From NCBI GenBank assembly GCA_003635195.1, contig PYIY01000210.1:39182-77016 (forward strand): a DNA stretch of 37,835 nt, read 5' to 3'. The position numbers and the translations under genes are program-made. Below, piece by piece: positions 33,087 through 37,835 of the stretch (position 1 is the first letter of the stretch; each line of letters begins with the position of its first letter). Under the pieces are notes generated by a model. That model saw only the letters and a list, made by a program, of their open reading frames with translations, was not told the DNA's origin and did not search any database. The stretch is from Candidatus Poribacteria bacterium. GTDB taxonomy: Bacteria > Poribacteria > WGA-4E > WGA-3G.

Positions 33087-33107
33087 AGTTGTCAGTTGTT
33101 GGTTATC
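33087..33107 (-). repeat. degenerate heptamer array, minus orientation
   Basis: On the minus strand the units GATAACC, AACAACT and GACAACT follow without gaps. It faces the array at 33195-33222, giving an inverted pair around about 90 bases. Confidence 0.55.
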
Positions 33108-33194
33108 AGTCAAGGAGTTTTCGGGTTCGGAACACATCACTACCATTTGGCATGCACCAAAGAGAAGTAAGTTGTTACAGCAAATCTCTTAACT

Positions 33195-33222
33195 GACAAC
33201 TGATAACTGATGACTAATAACT
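33195..33222 (+). repeat. heptamer array, four units, plus orientation
   Basis: Units GACAACT, GATAACT, GATGACT and AATAACT follow without gaps. The TCTCTTAACTGACAAC sequence at its left edge recurs at 31982-31997. It sits just before the FG-GAP gene, in its promoter region. Confidence 0.65.
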
Positions 33223-33243
33223 ATTATAGCATATACATAGACG

Positions 33244-34923
33244 ATGCGTTACAAAAAATTGAAAATACCTATGATCGGTTTCACTGTTTTTCTGTTTAGC
33301 TTGAATGTGGTGTTGTGTAATCCCATTGCACAACCCGCGCCTTCACAAAACCAATCCGTGCGGTTCACGGATGTTACGGCGCAGATGGGTATCCAATTTC
33401 GGCATACCAACGGTGAGAGTGGTCAAAAATACTTTATTGAACCCATCGGTAGTGGCGTTGCCCTCTTCGATTTTGATAATGATGATGATTTGGATCTCTA
33501 CCTCGTCAACGGCAGCGACTTGCCCGGCACAACCTCACGAATACCACCAACTAACCGTCTCTATCGGAACGATGGCGATACCTTTACCGATGTAACAACA
33601 CAAGCGTCCGTCGGCAATACAGGCTACGGGTTGGGATGCTGCGTCGGTGATTATAACAACGACGGTTTCACCGATCTCTACGTAACGAACTTCGGGGCAA
33701 ATGTCCTCTATCGCAATAACGGTGACGGCACTTTTACAGATGTCACCGAGTCCACTGGGGTTGGTGGAAATCAATTTAGTAGCGGTTGTGCTTTTGTAGA
33801 TCTTGATACTGACGGCTATCTGGATCTCTATGTCGTCAACTACGTTCAATTTGATCCAGCAACAAACCCAGAATGCACTCGGCGGGGCATACGGACGTAT
33901 TGCACACCAGAGGCTCTGCAAGGTGCTGCGGATATCCTCTACCGGAACAATGGGAACGGCACCTTTACAGATGTAACGGCAACGGTGGGCATCAGCGGTG
34001 CTGACGGAAAAGGGTTAGGCGTTGTCTGCGGTGATATAGATAACGATGGTGATATGGATATCTTCGTTGCCAACGATACCACCCCGAATTTCCTCTACCG
34101 AAACGATAGTAACACTACTGTTAAAATGACGGAGGATGCACTTTTCGCAGGTGTTGCGCTCAGCGAGGAGGGGCGCGCCTATAGTGGGATGGGTGCAAAT
34201 CTTGGCGATTTTGACAATGATGGTTATCTTGATATTGTGATTACAAACTTTCAGGACCAGACGAATAGCCTGTATCACAATGCACAGGGCGGTTTTTTCA
34301 ACGAGGTGAGTTTCGCTAAAGGTATTGGTGAGCGGAGTCTCCGTTATTTAGCGTGGGGCGTCGATTTCGTCGATTTTAACAATGACGGTTGGTTGGATCT
34401 GTTTGTGGCTAATGGGCATTTAGACGACAATGTCGCTGAAGTTGACCCGATTGGCACATACTCACAGCCGAATCAGCTCTTTCTCAGCAACCGTGGTCTC
34501 AATTTTGTGGAGTCCGTTGATATAGCAGCAATAGCCGATCAGAAAGTGAGTCGTGGCACCGCATTCGGTGATATAGATAACGATGGTGATGTGGATATTG
34601 TTGTTTCTAATCTCAAAGACGTACCTACTGTTTTACGAAACGACAGCGACAACGCGTCGCAGTGGTTAAGTATCAAGTTAGTCGGCACGCATTGCAATCG
34701 CGACGCGATTGGTGCACGGGTGACGATTGTTTCTGGAGGTTTAACACAAATCCGTGAGGTCAAGAGCGGTTCAGGCTATATCAGCCAGAACGATCTCCGT
34801 TTACATTTCGGGCTGAATGACGCGACGCGAGTTGATACGCTGACAGTGCGGTGGCTCTGTGGCAAAGTCCAGACCTTACAGAACATTGAAACGAATCAGG
34901 TGCTTGTTATTTCGGAGGAATAG
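33244..34923 (+). CDS. secreted FG-GAP/VCBS-repeat protein with C-terminal ASPIC/UnbV domain
   Basis: The 559-residue product starts with a signal peptide (about 1-25, KK followed by a hydrophobic core). Next come about seven FG-GAP-type repeats with calcium loops such as DFDNDDDLDLYLVNG and DIDNDGDMDIFVAND, predicted to form a beta-propeller. Residues about 485-559 match the ASPIC/UnbV domain (GARVTIVSGG and RLHFGL). The whole is CRTAC1-like and would be extracellular; bacterial members are expanded in this type of genome and are thought to bind ligands or surfaces. No Shine-Dalgarno is seen. The oxidoreductase gene is divergent. Confidence 0.9.
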   Translation: MRYKKLKIPMIGFTVFLFSLNVVLCNPIAQPAPSQNQSVRFTDVTAQMGIQFRHTNGESGQKYFIEPIGSGVALFDFDNDDDLDLYLVNGSDLPGTTSRIPPTNRLYRNDGDTFTDVTTQASVGNTGYGLGCCVGDYNNDGFTDLYVTNFGANVLYRNNGDGTFTDVTESTGVGGNQFSSGCAFVDLDTDGYLDLYVVNYVQFDPATNPECTRRGIRTYCTPEALQGAADILYRNNGNGTFTDVTATVGISGADGKGLGVVCGDIDNDGDMDIFVANDTTPNFLYRNDSNTTVKMTEDALFAGVALSEEGRAYSGMGANLGDFDNDGYLDIVITNFQDQTNSLYHNAQGGFFNEVSFAKGIGERSLRYLAWGVDFVDFNNDGWLDLFVANGHLDDNVAEVDPIGTYSQPNQLFLSNRGLNFVESVDIAAIADQKVSRGTAFGDIDNDGDVDIVVSNLKDVPTVLRNDSDNASQWLSIKLVGTHCNRDAIGARVTIVSGGLTQIREVKSGSGYISQNDLRLHFGLNDATRVDTLTVRWLCGKVQTLQNIETNQVLVISEE

Positions 34924-34931
34924 GACGTTTC

Positions 34932-35846
34932 CTATGGTATGGCGTAATCGTCAGGATTGTCCTTCCGCCAGTTCGGGAGATACCCTTCTGTATGTCCAAA
35001 GCCGTAAGAGGGTCCGATTTGGTTCACGCTTGACCATGGCCACGCTTGTCCGCCGATGAGACGGAATTCATCACCTTTACCGCATAACCAATAGAACATG
35101 TGCGCCACGTATCTTGCAACGCCGTGTCCACCGTACTCTGCCATCTGGAAATCGAAATCGGATTCTTGTTTCCAGTCTCGTGCTGGTGGGACTGTCCGCC
35201 AGTAACTATATTTCAGCATGTGACGCAGTCCTTCTGCAGTGGATTCACCCCGACGATGGAGGATGCTCTGCGAATGGATCACGAAAGAACCCGCGGGTCC
35301 TTCGCTTGAAAAGCCTTTCTCGGCTATGTCTCGGCTTGTTGAGCGGATATGCGAACCCGGTAGGAGTTCCGTCGGCCCCATTTCCAACGGTGTATCCTGT
35401 GGGAAGTAGAAGACCTCAACAAAATTGGTTTCAGGTCCAAAGACGTGATCGGCATCGTGATGCCACCCCTGCGCAGGCATCGGACACTCCACACGGTGGT
35501 TGCTCACCAGCACAGGTAACCCGACATTCTTACCGAGTAACGAACGCAACGCGCCAGCGAGTTCCGGATTCAGCAGCACATGCTCAATGTACCAATCCTC
35601 CAACATAATGGAACTCGGTTCATGCGTATCCCGCATGCGTTCTAAATCGGCGTGCGTCATACCCGGAGGCATAAAGCACGGATTTATCGGTAAGTCGCCG
35701 TTGAGATAATCACACGTCCGCTGGTTAATCTCATCAGGCACGATGCCTTGGAGTTGCAGATAGCCGTCTCGGCAATACTGCAGTACCTGTGAATCAGTAA
35801 GCGTCGGTTCACAGTCAAAGGTGCGGTTTACTTCGTCGTATTTCAT
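34932..35846 (-). CDS. phytanoyl-CoA dioxygenase (PhyH) family protein with intact HxD
   Basis: The 304-residue protein has the complete Fe(II)/2-oxoglutarate oxygenase set: HHD in WHHDAD, a distal His in SILHRRG, and an Arg about 12 residues later. The LLPGSHI strand is also typical. GAGGAAA eight bases upstream decides the ATG at 35846; a GTG at 35861 overlaps that ribosome site. It is the last gene of a minus-strand cluster (PhyH, phosphorylase, GNAT, PhyH). It ends eight bases from the convergent FG-GAP gene. The substrate is unknown. Confidence 0.88.
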   Translation of the reverse strand: MKYDEVNRTFDCEPTLTDSQVLQYCRDGYLQLQGIVPDEINQRTCDYLNGDLPINPCFMPPGMTHADLERMRDTHEPSSIMLEDWYIEHVLLNPELAGALRSLLGKNVGLPVLVSNHRVECPMPAQGWHHDADHVFGPETNFVEVFYFPQDTPLEMGPTELLPGSHIRSTSRDIAEKGFSSEGPAGSFVIHSQSILHRRGESTAEGLRHMLKYSYWRTVPPARDWKQESDFDFQMAEYGGHGVARYVAHMFYWLCGKGDEFRLIGGQAWPWSSVNQIGPSYGFGHTEGYLPNWRKDNPDDYAIP

Positions 35847-35866
35847 TTTTGATTTCCTCACACTTA

Positions 35867-36274
35867 TTATTTTTCCATTCTGAAAACGCCGATTCTGAAG
35901 CCGTAACGCTTGTAAAATGCGACGGCATCCTCGTTGTGAGCGAGTACATCCAATCTGACTTTCTTATCTGTCCATACGTTCTCGTACAGCCAATCGAGCA
36001 ACTGCGTAGCGATACCTTTTCGCCGATGTGATCTGTCCACGTACAATTGCCGCATGTAATAGTGCTTACCGTCATCTCTGTATAAACAATACGCGATAAT
36101 ATGTCTGCTCTCTTTCGCCAGATAGCAGATATAGTCGGTTGCCAACCATTCTCGCATCCGTTCGGTGAGTTCGGTTATGTTCATCGGATTGGGATGCTGT
36201 TCGTTCTCAATGAGGCATCTGTTAAGTTCAGCAAGTCTTTTGACATCACCCAGTTTTGCTTTAACGATTTCCAT
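35867..36274 (-). CDS. GNAT-family N-acetyltransferase
   Basis: The 135-residue product has the GNAT fold with the acetyl-CoA pyrophosphate loop RSHRRKGIATQLL and the C-terminal strand-helix segment HNEDAVAFYKRYGFR. It transfers an acetyl group from acetyl-CoA to an unknown amine. Its start overlaps the end of the phosphorylase gene by 14 bases, and the PhyH gene starts 20 bases after its stop, so the genes are one operon. Confidence 0.92.
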   Translation of the reverse strand: MEIVKAKLGDVKRLAELNRCLIENEQHPNPMNITELTERMREWLATDYICYLAKESRHIIAYCLYRDDGKHYYMRQLYVDRSHRRKGIATQLLDWLYENVWTDKKVRLDVLAHNEDAVAFYKRYGFRIGVFRMEK

Positions 36275-37028
36275 TTTTGTAATTTTCTATGATAGCAAAG
36301 ACCGTATCAATAACGGCTTGTTCTCCATCCGCCCTTCGTTTTTGCTTTTCGGTATCGCTCAAGAGAATATGCTCACCTTGACTTGGATTATCAAAAACGA
36401 ACAGCAACGATAGGCGTTGCATCCCGAAGTATTCAGCAACTGCAAAAGTGGTAGCCGTTTCCATATCTACGGCAATATAACCTTGATGCGACCAACTCTG
36501 GATTTCTGATTTCCCCTCTGCAAGCAGTGCGGATGTCGTCCAGATGGGACCTTTATGTATCTCAACAGAGACAACACGTGAAGGTGTAATCTGTTCAACA
36601 AGATCAAGTGAGGCATTGATTTCCTGAGTCTGTGGTAAATAGTATTGTGCTGCCCCTTCACCACAATAAGTTGATGTTACGCAGACGATATCACCTGCTT
36701 GGATACTATCGGTCAACGCACCGCAGCAACCTGTTTGTATGACTAAGGAGGTACCCAGCACACCAAAAAGATGTGTGATTTCGGAAGCCATGGCATCACC
36801 GTATACGGAAGCATAACCAACATTCATATTTTTATAAGTCCCAATCAACACATCCTCGAAGATACCATTCGGTGAACCGACCTCAAAAATGTCCGTGAAA
36901 AAATTTCTATGCTTGGCATAATTGGATTTCAAGTTACGGGTACCTCGAAGAACCAAGACAGTCGGTATCCTATCCTCAGGGATGTTTAGAAGGGACAACC
37001 ATTCATTTTTTGTTAACTCCTTGAGCAT
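36261..37028 (-). CDS. nucleoside phosphorylase-family protein (uridine/purine phosphorylase-like)
   Basis: The 255-residue protein shows the PNP/UDP family pattern: GTYKNMNVGYASVYGD near the phosphate site, a GCCGAL turn, and the ribose-binding VDMETATTFAVAEYFG segment. It would split a nucleoside with phosphate into a base and ribose-1-phosphate; uridine, purine nucleoside or a modified nucleoside cannot be told apart. AGGAAA before the ATG at 37028 decides the start; upstream starts would run into the preceding PhyH gene. It lies between a PhyH gene and a GNAT gene and overlaps the latter. Confidence 0.85.
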   Translation of the reverse strand: MLKELTKNEWLSLLNIPEDRIPTVLVLRGTRNLKSNYAKHRNFFTDIFEVGSPNGIFEDVLIGTYKNMNVGYASVYGDAMASEITHLFGVLGTSLVIQTGCCGALTDSIQAGDIVCVTSTYCGEGAAQYYLPQTQEINASLDLVEQITPSRVVSVEIHKGPIWTTSALLAEGKSEIQSWSHQGYIAVDMETATTFAVAEYFGMQRLSLLFVFDNPSQGEHILLSDTEKQKRRADGEQAVIDTVFAIIENYKNGNR

Positions 37029-37051
37029 TGCGTATTTCCTGTGAATTTTGT

Positions 37052-37835
37052 CTATACAGTCAAGGTTACAGTGTCCTGTTTCACGAGGTCCTTTATTTCC
37101 CATTCTGATCCGTAAGCCGCTAACGCTTTTGTCTCTGGGGAAAGTCTTTCCATCACTTCTGGAGGGAAGACTTCCCGGATCCCGCGCTCATCTTGAAAAA
37201 ACTGCGTCTTATACCGTAGAATCAAGAATCGCCGATCACGGTCCTTCGGTTTCCATGCCAGCACACCGTGTGTCAACATTTCGGTGATAATCACGACATC
37301 TCCTGCTTTTGGTGTCACGTTGACGATCGCTGGATGGAGCGGTACGTTTGGGTTATCGGGTTTAGGGAAAAACAGGTTTTCTGGACGCTTAAAATTGCGT
37401 TTATGAGAACCCGGCAAAACTATCAAACCGCCATCCCCCGGATAGACATCCGTGAAATAGAAGAAAATGACGATGTCGTTTGTGAAGATCCGATCGTTTT
37501 TGACTTCATACCGTCGTGTCCAGCGGAAACCTTCACCGGCACAATGAAGCGGTGTCATCTCTTGACGTTCGTGTGTATTGACAACAAGCGACCCGCGATT
37601 AAAACGGGGTTTATTGAAAGTCAATTCTTTGATGATGGGCCATGTAACAGGGTGTAGCGTCAACGCTTCAAGTGATTTATCCGCTGAAAACCCGTTTGAA
37701 AAACCTTCACCACCTCTATTAATTCCGGGAGGTAATTCATCTGGTGCTGCCTGCACGAGCCGTTCTATTGCTGCTTGCGCATTGCTAAGTTCTTCCGGTG
37801 TTAGGACGTTTTTTAAATGCAGATAGCCGCGTAGG
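37052..37835 (-). CDS. PhyH-family protein with HxA in place of HxD (5' end beyond window)
   Basis: The frame is open to the right edge, so the N-terminus is missing; the edge residues (RGYLHLKNVLTPEEL) fit the start of a PhyH protein closely. The fold markers are present, including IVLPGSHKRNF. The first iron motif reads LHCAG: His-Cys-Ala where His-x-Asp is expected. A distal His lies 92 residues later in MLTHGVL, and an Arg about 12 residues beyond. As in the PhyH protein at 5918-6718, the iron-binding Asp is absent. It heads the phosphorylase, GNAT and PhyH cluster. Confidence 0.8.
   Translation of the reverse strand, partial: LRGYLHLKNVLTPEELSNAQAAIERLVQAAPDELPPGINRGGEGFSNGFSADKSLEALTLHPVTWPIIKELTFNKPRFNRGSLVVNTHERQEMTPLHCAGEGFRWTRRYEVKNDRIFTNDIVIFFYFTDVYPGDGGLIVLPGSHKRNFKRPENLFFPKPDNPNVPLHPAIVNVTPKAGDVVIITEMLTHGVLAWKPKDRDRRFLILRYKTQFFQDERGIREVFPPEVMERLSPETKALAAYGSEWEIKDLVKQDTVTLTV

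Noticed and set aside
33069..33146. N-terminal extension of the Gfo/Idh/MocA oxidoreductase
   Set aside because: The extension is translated heptamer repeat, and a good ribosome site precedes the ATG at 33068, where the Rossmann fold begins.

Overview
The gene content resembles a Candidatus Poribacteria-type genome, or a related uncultured sponge- or marine-associated lineage. That placement is inference from the mix of families: very large WD40 proteins, several phytanoyl-CoA dioxygenase (PhyH) family proteins, an FG-GAP/UnbV protein, a cohesin-dockerin protein and a microcompartment shell protein. No rRNA or tRNA gene was seen. Translation looks standard (code 11), with ATG, GTG and TTG starts, often behind clear Shine-Dalgarno (SD) sequences. 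Intergenic DNA is rich in short palindromes and dispersed repeats.

Layout from left to right. 1-0.35 kb: the 5' end of a minus-strand RRXRR/IscB-type RNA-guided nuclease, with a hairpin-bearing leader that could be its omega-RNA. 0.66-4.4 kb: two tandem paralogous WD40 proteins, each with 14 blades. 4.6-6.7 kb: an orphan BMP-type lipoprotein and a convergent PhyH-family protein whose iron-site Asp is replaced by Gly. 6.8-11.2 kb: a minus-strand run of sugar isomerase-like protein, DUF1611/DgcN-like protein, FAIM-like small protein, AAA ATPase and PD-(D/E)XK-like nuclease. The last three form a tight cassette that could be a defence system. 11.2-13.9 kb: an endonuclease III-family glycosylase and NAD-dependent DNA ligase. 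14.0-16.2 kb: a membrane-anchored WD40 gene broken by two single-base frameshifts. 16.4-18.4 kb: a CoA-acylating aldehyde dehydrogenase with a probable encapsulation helix, and one hexameric BMC shell protein. 18.9-21.9 kb: a divergent citrate synthase homologue, NADP-type isocitrate dehydrogenase and a tiny membrane protein, behind a good sigma70-like promoter.

21.9-27.4 kb is accessory in character: a secreted cohesin-dockerin protein, an AAA (DUF3696-like) ATPase overlapping a PIN-like nuclease, a NIPSNAP protein, a HicAB toxin-antitoxin pair, and a DUF6602-like nuclease split by one in-frame TGA. 27.7-31.8 kb: mutS and mtaB, convergent and sharing a TTAA at their stops. 32.1-34.9 kb: a Gfo/Idh/MocA oxidoreductase and a divergent secreted FG-GAP/UnbV protein. 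34.9-37.8 kb: a minus-strand PhyH, nucleoside phosphorylase-like, GNAT and PhyH cluster running off the right edge.

The strongest candidates for something undescribed are: the FAIM-like/ATPase/nuclease cassette; the second ATPase-PIN pair with the neighbouring HicAB/DUF6602 module; the two PhyH proteins with HxG and HxA in place of HxD; and the two-gene microcompartment locus.
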